Source: Trichobilharzia szidati
Lineage: Eukaryota > Platyhelminthes > Trematoda > Strigeidida > Schistosomatidae
Reading direction: 5' to 3'
DNA: 64,000 nucleotides
Assembly (NCBI GenBank): GCA_944472155.2
Contig: OX235279.1
Location: forward strand, 153,472,199-153,536,198
Shown here one piece after another: positions 20,690 to 33,399 of the stretch (its first letter is position 1; the number at the start of each line of letters is the position of its first letter). The notes under the pieces were generated by a model that worked only from the letters and a program-made list of their open reading frames with translations, ran no database searches and was not told where the DNA came from. The position numbers and the translations under genes are program-made.

Positions 20690-22765
20690 AAGTAATTTGG
20701 ACGAATTTCTTCTTCCAGGGAATTCCAATGACTTCAGCTGTTTTAGGAAGACGAACTTGTGAAGCCAAATTTATAGGCGTCGAAATATAATGAATAACTC
20801 TAAATGCTTTATCAACACATCAACTTTAATCTCGCTGTCTACAAGTGTCGTAAAATAGAGCCACAAATAGGTCTTGTTTGTTCCTTGAATGACGATGTTT
20901 GGGCATATGATGATGAACCTGCCTAACTGTACGTCCAATGTAACTACCTCCTCAGGAGCAGTTAAACTGGTACATACTCACTTAGGGTGGGAAATTAGGA
21001 AGTTTGACCTTATTTTCGAACATAAAATAGGGGTGGTAATGAAGAGACAATGTACTTCCGTTGTATTGAATGTTCTCTTGATTGCATTCATCAGAATCTA
21101 TGTTACTGTTTCGCTGATGTTATCACCAAGAAACCTCAGTTTTATAAATGAGGGCATTTTTGGAGCTGTTACAACACTGACTTGACTAGGTGTCAAATTC
21201 ATATTTTTGCCAATGAACTTATCCGGATGCCTATTTTGTACTAAGTAATTCTTTGAGCTTCTCATTGAGTTTGAGCTGATTATCGTAGCTGTTTGAACTA
21301 AACACTTTACCAGCCTGCATTTATATTTCACAGTTGTTAAACTCAAAAAGTTAGTGTGCTGACCCCCTATTGTTTCCTAAATACACTCCTTATTAGTGTT
21401 TCATTCATTTTCCTGGTCATAAAGTTGTCTGACGGTGAGATACTTTCATTGCTTTCTTTCTCAGTGGTAAAGTTTATTCCTGAATGCGCATTACTGAACT
21501 TGTCAGGGATGTTCATTACTTTATTCTCGTTTTTCACAATCAGGAATATGTCATCCATATACCAACAACAGAATTCCAGCTCACTAATCACTCTTTTCAG
21601 TGGTGCATTCTCTAGCTTAGTGAGGAAACAAATCAGCTAGAATTAGACCTAACGGTGAATCCATAGCCACATCATAAGTTTATTTATGTTCCTTGTTGCA
21701 GGAGAAATGAACGTTCATCGTACATTTTAGCATGAGTTCGTTCATGGGGGATACGGAAATACTGGTGCCTGTGTCTCACCTAATAACTTCATCATATATA
21801 AAATTCATTTTTTCACTCAACGGTAAATAAATGAACAAAGAGGATAAGTTGAAAGATATCATTATCCTTTTATTCACATTTAATTCCCTTATGCTTCCGA
21901 CGAATTCAGAACTATCCTTTAGACTGTATTTTACTAATTACTTATACAGAGGCTGTAAAAGTTTCAGTGACCATTTAGCTGTTATGTTATACGGGAATTA
22001 AACATGTATAACACTGGTCGAAGTGGTAAACCATTTTTATGTACTTTGGCAACCAATATAATCTCAGGATGACTGTACCCGTAGGCTTAAGTAATCCATG
22101 TACACCTTCTGAGGTGATACCTAATAGTAACAATAATCAATTTGCAAGGGTTTGGGAGGCAGAGGGAATGAGAGACAAAATACAGTGTTGGTTAAGGTTG
22201 ACTTAGTAAACCAAAAGTTTTTTATCTTCAATATTCATGTCAGTAAGACAGTCAGCAAATTCATAACTATCTGTCTCAGGTACTGGAAGTTCAGCATTTG
22301 ACAAATCTGCAATATACATATCTGAATTTACTTGATGGTATGCACATAAATCTGTTACTGTTGGTATTTACTCACATAAGCTATTCTTCTAACATTATAC
22401 AGAATCCTTTACAAAAAAATTTATTTGAAAGGCTCACTTTATAATTGGTGAGAAGATAGAGTGACTAACGTCACGTAATCGAAAGCTTGTACAAGGGTGC
22501 TAATAATAAGGTGAAAACATATTCGCCTGCCATCCGAAATTATCACCATAAGATTATAAAAACGTCTTAGATTATCATGGAAATCGTTCAAAAGGTTAAA
22601 GCACAAAAAATTGTTTTCTTTATTATCACAGTCCCTCGAATACTGGAGGAATGTTGTCTTTTCTTCATTTATCACCAAATAACTCCTTTGGTCATGCAAA
22701 AATAAAAACATCCCATTGGCGGAAATTTACCCAGTCAACGAAATAATTTTTGGAGGCTGTACAAG
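20690..22765 (-). pseudogene. Penelope-like element, minus strand, many stops
   Basis: On the minus strand: a terminal motif at 22765-22719, an open stretch 22711-22439 and another near 22357-22198 (ending EFADCLTDMNIEDKKLLVY). Then come decayed RT with LVAKVHKNGLPLRPVL near 22060, SSEFVGSIRELNVNKRI, AMDSPLG near 21660 and the palm WYMDDIFLIVKN (21591-21367). HPDKFIGKN follows (21346-21098), then GIY-YIG residues GGSYIGRTVRQ near 20960-20925, and a C-terminal piece around RLPKTAEVIGI near 20730. Several frameshifts and stops make it dead. It lies tail-to-tail with the plus PLE at 18661-20640. Confidence 0.85.
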
Positions 22766-23090
22766 CTTATTTATGTCTACTAAAACAACAATTTGAAAAC
22801 TCTTTCAATAAATCTTGGGGAAATTATCAGTCATTTCTGAGAATCTAGGTAATTATATGCCTGATCTGTCGGATCCGCGTTTAATTAGACTTGAAACAGA
22901 CACACTTTCACTAGAAAAAAATGCTGTAAACAGAATGTGAGAACCCATACAATTACCTAACCGCATTAAAATCAGTGAATTAGGAGGCGGAAAGCTGACC
23001 TGAATTCAAAATAGTCAATACTGAAAATGAGAATATGCTGTTAGTAATGACACACTCTGATATTTTGAATAAAGGATACCAAGTAAGGCA
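22766..23090. other. no feature seen
   Basis: Unassigned DNA upstream of the minus-strand PLE. Confidence 0.4.
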
Positions 23091-23095
23091 AGAAA

Positions 23096-23292
23096 GTGCA
23101 TCGGTGGCACAGTGGTTAGGACTCCCGCCGACCATGCACATGGTCCGGGGTTCGATCCCCTACCGACGCACACCCGATATTTAAGGTCGGCCTGCAAAAT
23201 TTGGGCTACCGATATCCATGCTGAAAATTCCATACTTGTACTGAAAATACGGTGTGGTTTCAAGCTGTAATCAAAATAAAAAAATAAAAAAA
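23096..23292 (+). mobile_element. tRNA-headed SINE with CR1-type tail
   Basis: The head GTGCATCGGTGGCACAGTGG to the T arm (GGGGTTCGATCCCC, B box at about 23148-23158) is the same tRNA-like head as the RTE-tailed SINEs. The tail, however, is GCTGAAAATTCCATACTTG then ACGGTGTGG, homologous to the end of the CR1-like LINE at 34710-34745. It ends in AAATAAAAAAATAAAAAA. Confidence 0.88.
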
Positions 23293-23499
23293 TTCTTATG
23301 ATTAGTGAGGCAGTCATAATACTACAACTCTACAAGTATTCCGGTGTGGTCTCAATGGACGCAGATGAATAAATGCATACAGCCAAATCAACTCAAGGCG
23401 AATTATTGGGATTTGTAGTGGACGAGCTGGGTGACATTACGTCCAGAGCCACAGAGAAATCAATTACAAAGAGGCTGTGTGAACTAAAGAAAAACAGGC

Positions 23500-23690
23500 T
23501 GACTGATCTTCGAGCTCACCTTATAATCGAAGGGTCCTGGGATCGAACCCAACTGGGTGTGTACTGTAAGAGGTCCCAAACGAGGACGAAACAGCCTTTA
23601 AGTGGTAGAACAACAGTCACGCACATGGTCCGGGGTTTGATCCCTGGCGATGCACTCTTTATAGTCGCTTAGCTGGTAGTAAGCCTGGTA
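23500..23690 (+). mobile_element. fused fragments of HHR-SINE and tRNA-headed SINE
   Basis: 23505-23602 is an HHR-SINE piece with B box GGATCGAACCC and a block with GTCCCAAACGAGGACGAAAC but a destroyed core. 23604-23690 is a head fragment of the other SINE (CGCACATGGTCCGGGG, then TTTGATCCCTGGCG). Neither has a full 3' end. Confidence 0.6.
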
Positions 23691-26095
23691 AAGATACCAC
23701 TATAACTTTGTTGCTCGAAAATTAAATCCCAATATCTCGCTCAGAACGCAAAGGACTAAAATATAAATGATACTTTTTGTTCTTGCTTTGCCCACGTTTA
23801 ACAGTCTATTATTGAGTAACAGGAGAAGGCTGATACAATTTACACGGACACCTAGAGTTGGCTTCTAAAAACAGGTAAAAAAATACATAATCACTATTAA
23901 GGCAGTGGTGGAGGTAAGGATTCGAAAAATTCAAAACGTTGAAAAGTGCTATTAGATTAGAAGCAAACCATTTGAGTGTCTACCTGAAAAGTATGAATAT
24001 GGTGAAGAAAAAAGGTGCCCATTTTCGCCTAATGTATCTGGTACTGCTTTCGATTACTTCAGTATACACCGATAAATCCACTTGCTGTTTTGTAGCTTGT
24101 TATATTGTTCATTATGAGTGCGGACTTTTGCAAAGCATCTTAGAACTCTCTCTGTCAAATTTATCAAGAGGAAAGTTAGATCTAATCGCTGTTTCAGTCC
24201 CTGAACATCCAGGGAACTCTTGTAACACAGCTGTACTAATCCTCTGTAAAATAAAGCTGAACGGCACAAGCAGCGTTAGATTTTGACACTGATGATTCAT
24301 CAGCTCAATCTATAACTCTGTCTGCAGAGAAAGTTTGTTCATTCACATATTCCCCATGGTCCCAAACTCTTTCTCACTTGCTGAATACTGTCACCACTCC
24401 TTCACATTAGGTTTTTTTCACTACCTCATGCACCTTCATCAAGTAGAAACTAAAACAATTTGTTTCCCAACTATTAACCACTTTCAAACTATCAAATTCC
24501 AAAACTTTACTTCCCCTGCGTCATTTATTATTTTCATGAGCCACTTCTACGTAACTCTATTAATGATGTCACTCACCTTTATAATCCAGTGATCGACTGT
24601 TATGGGTTATGATAAATACAGATATGAAGATAACTTTGTCGATAAGGAAAATTTTCTCCACCAAAATGATTTGAGAAGAGTACAACCTCATCAACCTAAG
24701 CTTTATCAGTTAATCAGTTTATATTTTTGATAAATACTTCAACATTTTAGCTTATATTATCCAAAGTTTTAGTGATTCTCTCCGTAAAATAAGAAAAAGA
24801 CTAAATCCATTGTAAAGTAGATTGGTAGATAGATTTGCAAAACTTTGAAAGATTAGTATAATTCACATCAGTGCTCATTTCAGTCCGCTTATTAAGTAAG
24901 AACCACTCAAACGGAAAATACATTTCAGATTAGCTGGATTTAATCCTCAGCAATTAGAATAATAAAAATAATAACAATTTAGTATTATAAGAATAGAAGG
25001 ACAATCCAGTTATCTGTTTGATGAACACATACATTAAAAAAAGTCTAGACGGCTTTGTAAGCTAAAGAGAGGACCAAAAGTACACACACTGTCGGAGTCT
25101 TTTCTATTAAGGGCAATTAATCTAAAACACCTCTAAGTGAAAGTTATTTTTAGAAATTGAAGGATTTGTTCTCAAAATAAATAATAAATAATAAAAAACA
25201 AACATTATATCTCCACGGGAAATCTGGCCAATTATATGTGATGATGTTGAAGAGATTAATAACTCACCATTAATGAGTCAATAGAATTTTATAGTTAAGT
25301 TCTGCGGAATTCAACCTTTTGGCAACCCAGCCGTTTTAATCATACGAATGCTTTCTTGGGGGAAGTTAGTTATGCGTCTAAGTGTATACTACCCACGTAG
25401 CTATTATGTTAGGACAGAGAAGAGGCTGAAAGCTTTATATGATCACAGCGCACCTTGATAACCGAGTAGATTTATTCGGGTTTTTGGTTTTTTTCCTACA
25501 GAAAACGTTGCTTCCGGCCAGGATACAACGTTCCTTTTCTTTGTTATTTACGAAAAGAATATACAGACGTTCTGAATGTATTTTCCAGTGTCAATCACGT
25601 CAAAATATTTCTATATATATTTACTAATTACTTTTAACGTTTGAGGTACATTGTTTTCCATTTGAAGGGTACTTCAATAAAATTTGAGACGTTTACTTAC
25701 ATAGCCTTCAAATTTCCTGAAGTATACTGCATAACAGTCATTTGTAGAAATGAATTTGAAGTAGTTTTCCCCGGAATTATTGATAAATATATTATGGACA
25801 TTTATTTAAAATATTTCATAATTTCAAGGATTGAAAAGCAATGCGCTTAGTCCTCATGTTATTGCCTTTCAGCTGGTAACATTAAAATCTCCATGTATAT
25901 TTATGTGGCGTGTGGTTTCTGGCAAGGATAGTGAACTTCATTCATTCATCGTTCATTGTAATAAATCTAGTTTCCTGTGTCTGGCGCTATAATTTCACTT
26001 GGTCTTCATTTCTACATTGAATATAGTTGACTATTGTCATTACCTTATGTCACTAATTCTTTAAAGTCATTTGACTGTAATTTTTTAAGATTCTA
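23691..26095. other. largely unassigned; possible PLE remnant near 24054-24300
   Basis: A minus-strand stretch around 24300-24054 (FPLDKFDRESSKM and neighbours) faintly resembles the PDKFI region of PLE RT, but two frames compete and I would not rely on it. Elsewhere, open frames such as 24335-24592 have no recognisable domain. Confidence 0.3.
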
Positions 26096-26096
26096 A

Positions 26097-26365
26097 GATT
26101 GGTTACAAACTAAATTCAGTTAAAGAACCAATGGAAACCAGGAAGTACCGGAAAACTGTTTCTTCCTCGCTTGAGATTCTTCACTGGTACATAACCACGA
26201 CCTAACGGGGTACTGAACCCAAGACCTTCAGGTAAGAAGGAAAGCTCGTTGATCATTCATAGACTGGTACAGAATCCAATGGCCCATCAATCCCAATTTC
26301 TGCGGACTGGCAATATATAGAGTCACCACAGATACTGCTGCCCATGTCTCCTAGTTGTCTTAAAA
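26097..26365 (-). mobile_element. HHR-SINE, decayed
   Basis: Minus-strand tail (TTGGTTCTTTAACTGAATTT), HHR-like block near 26145-26195 with most core positions lost, B-box relic (GGTTCAGTACCCC) and tRNA-like region to about 26290, then the head side to 26365. Confidence 0.65.
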
Positions 26366-27400
26366 TATAAAGCCTACACACAGACCAGTTCTTGTTGGAT
26401 ATTTCAACATTGTTTCAAATACAGGAATAATTACTGAAGTAGGTTTACCGCTTTGTTTGTTGTTTTTTTTATCTTTTGGAAAGTCTGTAAGGAGTATCTT
26501 AACAGCAGTAAATTAATGTGCACCCCTTTTTGTTTTGCTTTATCCTATCATTAATTTTTATCTGTAATGGAAAGCATGTTTGTGTTTTTTGACTGGTCAA
26601 ATATTTGACTCATTACTTGACATACACGCACACACACACAAATCAAAATACGGAAAATAAATATGATATGATGTCAAAGACATCACTTTTGAAGTATTCT
26701 AACACAGAAGTTACTTTTATGTATCACATATCGGTAATATCCTTTGAAGATTTATTATATTTTCTCTCATCTTCCCTATGATCTGTTCAGTTCACACTAA
26801 CCGAATGGCTTCATGTCTGATTCACTCATCAACTCCCAATTTGGCTGAATATATCTTGTTTTTTTTTCATAGATCAAAGATAACTGTGTTATACATGTGT
26901 TAAACAAACAAGATAAATTAATTATAACCAGTTATTCATTATTTTGCCTCGGGGTAAATGCAAAGAAAAGAGGAATAAAACGAATTAATGAGTAACTAAA
27001 GTGAGAATTCAGTTTGTTTGTGTTTTGTGAATATGTGTAATAGGCTGGTAAATTTATGAAAACAAGTATACGTATGTAGGCACAAAGGTAAGGGTTTTTG
27101 TCTGTGTAAACAAAATCACGCCTGTTCACTTATACTGTGTACGACTGAAGTCATCATTATCATCATCATCCAATAAACATAAGAAACAGGCACACAAATA
27201 GATGAATAAAATACTGACGGCTAAAATGCATGTACTGGGTGGTTGGAGGCAGATAGTAGGAGATTCTGGACCTTTGATGTCACTCGTCTGTAAGGTACAT
27301 TTACCATGTGGTAGAAACCAGCATCATCTCGGAGATTTAAGTCTGCGTTACCGTCTCCTTTGAGCTCTCAGCGGGAAGTTAGGACGAGAAAAGAAAAGGC
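26366..27400. other. no gene seen; simple repeats
   Basis: (CA)n near 26628-26639 and an ATC-rich run near 27153-27168. No coding evidence. Confidence 0.4.
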
Positions 27401-27960
27401 GTTCAGCAAAGAGTTACTCTTTTCGGCGATATCATTCTCAAGCTGTACAAACCGCAAATTTATAGTAATTTTTCTTGGCAACAAAAGGAATATTTTCAAA
27501 GATGTGTTAATGCAACTGTTAATTTAGGAGGCGTTAATCGGTTAGAAACTAAAATAAAGTTACAAAAGTAGGTTGGGTGACGTAATCTAATTGATAGGGT
27601 TCAATGAAAAATGAACGAGAGTTAAGTTAATAAGCTGAGTAGAATTCACTTAAAAATAAACGAAAATGGAGTTAGTAACAGTCGTCATGAGGGTAGAGAT
27701 TTAATAGAGGGTGGGGGTAGAAAATAATGCAGTTAAGAAACAGACAAGCAAAGAAGAAAGAGGTAAGACAAAATTACGTATTTCGTGTTAAGATAGATCA
27801 GGACCATTGTAGATTTAGTGACTGAACAAACTTCTTTTGTATGCAGAGTTCAGGATTCAATATGTGAATTGCCATTGCTTCTGCAGTTTGAAGAAGTTTA
27901 ATTCGTACTCTTTTGGCAAGATTCCCACGTATTGTGTAGGACGAGTCCGGATAATCACAA
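27401..27960 (-). pseudogene. Penelope-like element, 3' end
   Basis: Minus strand from about 27940: RIKLLQTAEAMAIHI then NPELCIQKKFVQSLN, the conserved C terminus of the PLE endonuclease part, followed by a stop. About 400 bp on, 27450-27401 holds the PLE terminal motif (TGTACAG ... CGCCGAAAAGAG TAA CTCTTTGCTG). RT and the GIY-YIG core are missing. Confidence 0.75.
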
Positions 27961-29070
27961 AACCTAAACTGAGGACTTTCTGTTGACTGCTTTCAACTAC
28001 CTAACATAAGTTAGAACTGCATTGCTTTGGTAAATCACTTAACTTGATTAACACACTGAAAACTCGAATGACAGAATTCACGTAGCACTACCAGTGAGTA
28101 CTACACACACATTACATCAGTTACGCCTTGGTGATCAGTTGGTGTTACACTGACATTATCTATAGATAATCTTACAGAAATATAGGGTGACTGTCGTGCA
28201 TTTTTAATTCCTACTTGTATGTTTTCAGTAGACTTCACTCAAAAGAGCAATTCAGTAATAATGTTAACGGAATAGTTTGTTTTTCTTTTAAAGTAAACTG
28301 TAAATGCCTCGTCGATTGTGTACATGCATTTAAACAAAGAATAAAACAAAAAGTGAACTGAAGAGGACAGCAGACACAAACATGTTGGTTATTTATGAAA
28401 TAAGAGAATAATTAGATCTTCTTCGTCTGTCCAGTTCATCTCTTGTGAATAATTACAGAGAAATTTGTAAATAATGGTCTCAATAGTAATAAACTGGAAT
28501 TCTCAAGAGAGTAGTTACAGCCTTTTCTTGTTGATTACACAATTTGTTGACACAATATGATATAAAATGAAAAAAAACAACAAACATTCTAGTAATAAAA
28601 TCTTTTTTTCAACTTAATTTTTGTTGTTTTGAATCCTGCTGCAGTACAGTGAACAAACGTTCATCCTTTTTTCATGATGAACAGTGAATTGAAGAAAGCA
28701 AGCATCTTCTTTTCTTTGGGACTCAAATGCAGAATGAGTTCCATGTTTAATTACTGATAAAAATAGCATTACTGTTTAGGATATTTATACAACAGCTTAA
28801 AATGAAGCAAACCTATCTCAGTGTGCAACACAGTTACTGCTTCTATTGTGTTCATTTAAATAACCATAAGAGGCAAAGGTAAATTTTCAGTCACTTTCGC
28901 ATTCCCTTAAGCTCATATTTTTGCAGCGACAGATTTCTTAATTCTCAGCACCACTTCACAACGTTTTAACTGTCGTTGAATTCTTAACAATTGAAATTCC
29001 AAGGTTCTGAAGGGAAAAAGCTCTATAATATCACTACTTCAAGAAGTAAGTGTCTTGGAGAAAGTAAAAG
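27961..29070. other. no feature seen
   Basis: AT-rich, nothing recognised. Confidence 0.45.
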
Positions 29071-29074
29071 ACAA

Positions 29075-29920
29075 TTCAGCGAGGAAAATTTTCTTCATCG
29101 ACGAACTCATCTTTAGAGGCTGTACAGTCATATTTTTATTTACCGAAAATGTTTAGTTATCTATATTTAATAATAGGGGTGTGTGTGTGACTTATTTGAT
29201 ATAATAACTCAGAATTGGCTTCAAAAGTAAAAATAAAAGTTGTAAATTATGTGATACTGGACGGCACAAAGGAAGAAAGCGTTAGAAATTTGATAAGGTT
29301 AAAATTGTTATTGAGTGAGAATAAAGTTAGTGAAGAGGGTGAGAAAATGTACAAAACGAACATGTGAGAGTGATAATAGTGGGATAATTATTGAAGTAAA
29401 AACAAACCAGAAGTAAAATTGAAAATTAACAAATAAAATTTTTGACAAGGAACGATTACTGAAGAGGTTGAGACCACGGTAGAGTAAGATACTGGACAAA
29501 CGTTTTCTGCACACAGAGTTGGGTGTTATATTGACAAATTGCCAATGACTTCACCATACATAAATGTCGAAACCTGACGCACTTTGTACTCTTTGGCCTC
29601 ATCTTGTCGATAATCTCGAAAGACAACTGTGGAGGAGCAACGTGGCTTGAGTTCAGCAAGTGTTCGAGAATTGAGGTAGTGACTGTCCTGCATTGTCCTT
29701 TCGCTAACTATGCCGGATAATGTTCAGAGATGCGTTTGGAAAGTGTGTTCTTTTTGTGGCCAATATAACTAGCTTCGCAGGAGAAGGTGAATTTACAAAC
29801 ACACATTGAAGTGGCCCAAAGCAGCAGTTTATCCTTTACTATCCATTGATCATTTATCGGCTGTAGGAATTGATCCGTAGCGCAGCACCTATTACTCAAT
29901 AATGGACTCCTATACATTTT
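29075..29920 (-). pseudogene. Penelope-like element, GIY-YIG part and 3' end
   Basis: The frame 29917-29708 carries FTFSCEASYIGHKKNTL then RISEHYP, the GIY-YIG motif with a damaged second half. 29659-29456 continues with CVRFRHLCMVKSLAI and QLCVQKTFVQYLTLPW, the standard C-terminal signature. The 3' terminal motif lies at 29128-29075. RT is absent. Confidence 0.8.
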
Positions 29921-29936
29921 TGTTAAGTATTAATAC

Positions 29937-29990
29937 GACTATACAGCCTCTGAAGATGATTTCGTCGATTAAGAGAATTTTCTTCGTTGA
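29937..29990 (+). repeat. PLE terminal motif, plus orientation
   Basis: ATACAGCCTCTGAAGATGAT then TTCGTCGATTAAGAGAATTTT and CTTCGTTG. It is a homologue of the motif ending the PLE copies, here pointing away from the adjacent minus-strand PLE, so it belongs to another, otherwise missing copy or a terminal repeat. Confidence 0.55.
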
Positions 29991-30000
29991 ATTTTCTTCT

Positions 30001-31635
30001 ATTTTCTTCATGACTCAGTGGGTATTTTCGGTGGACCGAATGTCAGTTGAGAAATCGATACCCATGAGTTTTTATCATGATTATTTGAGTTAGTTTTTAT
30101 TCAAACTGTCATATTACTCTGTAAAGTTTACTTGCTCATTCATCAATTGAAGAACTTGTTGAAAGAACGTAGATATCTCTAGCAAATACTTGTCTAAAGA
30201 CTCTTGCTTGTAAATAAATAATTTGAGGTCACTGTTTACTAATTTCTAGGTCATTTTTTCTGTTTGCTGTTTATTTCGTCTTTATATTTATACCTATTCG
30301 ATCAAAAAAAAAATTTGACTGCTGTATTGAAAATTATAAACATGCTGGAGTTTTCCGGCTGAAATGAAGAATGAGGGAGTTTTGTGTACTTTAATTTTTA
30401 TAGCCTGAAATAAAAATTTAGTTTTATTTTCACATTTATTAATGAGGCTGTCCGACATACTTGATGAAATGGTCTCAGTTTAGTGAATAAGTGATATTAG
30501 GGCTGAGTAAAAACTATTTGTTGCAGAAAGAAGGATTTAGACCAGTGAATCGTAGCTTTGTGAAATTTAGTTTAAACTGTCCTGTTATCATAGCTTTCAA
30601 CAAAATTTCAAAGCTTCTAATCAATAGTTTACTAGTAAATGAAAACGTTGTACACATCTGTGTCACTGTTATCAGTCTACTCATATAGACGTATTTGTCG
30701 ACCAACCAATTTTTGTGACCAACTGATCGTAAAATAAAATTGTATATATATATATATCGTGTTAAAGGATATTCATGTTCACTTTAGTATGCATATAAAA
30801 ATGGCGCCAGTTATTGACATATGATAGACTAGTAATTTACTAAACAATACAATACAAAATAACCTTAAGATTGAAGATCTTTACGATACTGTCAAAACTC
30901 ACTGGTTAAATTTTGTTAAAAACACTGTTGGATTGAAATTTGTATGTAAAGTGTCACGCCTCTAGACAGGAATTTTACAAGTTACACTTGAAGCTGTCGT
31001 CTAATAAACACATCTTGAATTAGTTTTGTGCATATGTCGTTTTACTTTTTAGCACACATGTAGCGTTCACTGTTCACCTTCCACATATCTACTAATAATA
31101 TTTCAAGATGACAGGAATAGGCTCACAATACTAGACATGTTGCTGGGCTGTCTTGGTGATCGGGATCAAGAATGGTTCAAACTTATCCCAGTATAGTTGA
31201 ATAGTCTGGGAACTTAGCAAATACTATTAGCCTTCAAAATGGTAGGAATATCCTCAACAACAAAATGACAGATATGCTTAAATGCAAAGTTGAAAAAAAG
31301 AAATTAAAGTTGTTAGCTTTCCTGGGTTCTAGTAACTGAGGATGGATTTTTGACTAGACTGTGATTGAAATATGTACTAAAAGTTATCGGAATATCAGGA
31401 AATTTATTTGATTGATCTATGTTTGAATAAATACGTACGACCTTCCTCAGAATTACGGCAGTTCACATCTTTACCCTCTATGACAAGAATTCAAGACAAA
31501 AGAGAAACATTTATTCCTCTTTATTAATTTGACTAAAGCAAAAATAACAGTTTTTGCAGAAAAAAATGTTACTAACATTTATTTCGTCGGCTTCCCATCA
31601 GTTGCTTACAGCCTAAAGATATTATTAAGTTTATG
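30001..31635. other. no feature seen
   Basis: AT-rich with (TA)n near 30744-30757. Short frames on both strands at 30491-30705 look like chance. Confidence 0.45.
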
Positions 31636-31639
31636 TAAA

Positions 31640-33395
31640 ACACAAATGCAGCTGAAAAACGCATCACAAACGCATTGAGAGATCCAATAAAGAAGAAATT
31701 GATTGACGATGTTTACAATGATTTAAAACCCGTAGGATCCCGTTTGCATTACGTGTACGGTCTGTCGAAAATACACAAAGAACATGTCCCCATGAAACCC
31801 ATACTTTCGATGATTATCTCGCGTCAGTTTAAAGTTGCCCGTTGGCTTGCAGAGAAGGTGGAAGCCATTCGTCAGCGGCTAGCTCTGTACATCATGAAAG
31901 ATGCATTTCATTTTCCAAAAACGTGAACCACTTGAAATTTTGAAGTAAATTCGTGGTATCATATGATGTAACCTCCTTGTTTACAAGGATCCTGATGAAT
32001 GGAACTATCGAAATCATTTGTCAGCATTCTGATCTTCTCCCGACCCCAGTGTGTCGGAATTCAAACGCGGTACTGCTAATGTGTACTATGGATGTACAAT
32101 TCCAGTTTGACAACGCTTTTTACTGCCAAATAGATGGTGTAGCTATGGGCGGCCCATTTAGCCCTGTTTAAGCGGGTATCTTCATGTCCAGACTTGAAAG
32201 AGCAAAGTTGAAGCATGTGATCAACGGCAGAACTTCGTATTGCTAATATATAGATAACACATTTGTAGTGTACAGCAAGGAAAGTCATGATTCCTACCAG
32301 CTCGGATCATTTAACGATGCATATAGAAATACTGAATTTACTAATGGAACATGGAAATGATAGAAAATTTCATTTTCTTGACACTTCCTTGCCATGCAAT
32401 GCCTGGAAGATGGTAGTTTCTAGAGGTCAATTTACTGAAAGCCGACGTGGAGTGGACAATAACTACATTTTAATAGTTTTTGTCTAAAAAGCTTTAAAGT
32501 GAATCGACCTTTTCATCGTTCATCTCTCTGCAAATTTATGGTGTCACCCTTTCTCTCGTTTAATTATAACTTATCGATTTTATTTTAGTTGTTATTACTA
32601 CTATTACTTCAATTTTATCGCATACTGTAATTGCTACATGGCTGCTATAAAAACGTTTTGTTATTATTATTATTATGTAATGTTTATTTTTTGTCGTTTT
32701 GAGTAAATTAGATGCAATATTGTACTGAATGCTGAAAATTCCTTTCTGTCTCATTAGCACTGTTTTTGGAATAAAGCAAAAATTATTATTATTATTATAA
32801 ACGGGCACCAGTCAAATCTCTGTTCTACAGAGTCAGTAGAATATGCTTGCAGACAAATTAGAGGAAGAATTTAGGATTCTCAAAAGGAGGTTGAAAAGCA
32901 AACCCTAACGTCAGAGGTTCATTAACAAGTACGGAAGATGTAATGACTCAAGTGCCAAACACATCACAGTGGGAAAAAAGCCTATCTTCATTCGGCTCAA
33001 TTTTAAAGGTGATGATATTCCAGAAATAAACAATAAAGAAGACTAAATAAGTCACTAGCCACTGTCTATCCTGAAGCTAAGTTGGTTCCTATCTAGCGGA
33101 CAACATGCACTTTGGTACAATCAAAAGTCAACAGATACCCTTCTTATGTTATATCTAATTGTGTTTACAAATTTTCATTTATCTGAGGTAAGGTACTACC
33201 TAAAAGTGTACCGAGAAGCCTACATCTCAAGAGAGCAAATGCTTATATTAGTGCCACTCTTATACATATCATCAAAAAGAGTAATCACGAAATCCTTTAA
33301 AACTGTCAACAGACAAAACGGTTCAATTCTTTTCGTGTGTGCCAAAGCAGTTGATATGAGACGTCTGAAACTCGATGGTGTACCTTGTTCTATAT
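31640..33395 (+). pseudogene. Penelope-like element, nearly full length, decayed
   Basis: In order: RDPIKKKLIDDVYNDLKPVG and LHYVYGLSKIHKEHVPMKPI (31675-31926); VVSYDVTSLFTRI and CQIDGVAMGGPFSP (31953-32171); a catalytic box changed to YIDN near 32250; YRKPTWSGQ-like residues near 32445. The LINE insertion at 32503-32803 interrupts it. It resumes with KRAPVKSLFYRVSRIC, then FINKYGRC and IFIRLNFKGDD near 32990, GIY-YIG remains (VYKFSFI, SVPRSLHLKRANAYI), and KSFKTVNRQN ... AKAVDMRRLKLDG to 33395. Stops, shifts and the altered palm make it inactive. It is longer than any other PLE here. Confidence 0.85.
32503..32803 (+). mobile_element. CR1-like LINE, 5'-truncated, inserted in PLE
   Basis: It shares the 3' end of the LINE at 33400-34765 (TTAGATGCAATATTGTA, GCTGAAAATTCC, TTTGGAATAAAGC, then ATTATTATTATTATTAT). 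It separates two adjacent parts of the PLE protein (HFNSFCLKSFK and KRAPVKSLF), so it inserted later. Only about 300 bp was copied. Confidence 0.8.
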
Positions 33396-33399
33396 CATA

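Noticed and set aside
24054..24300. A PLE relic on the minus strand
   Set aside because: Only a faint PDKFI-like match; two overlapping frames compete and no flanking RT or GIY-YIG motif is readable.
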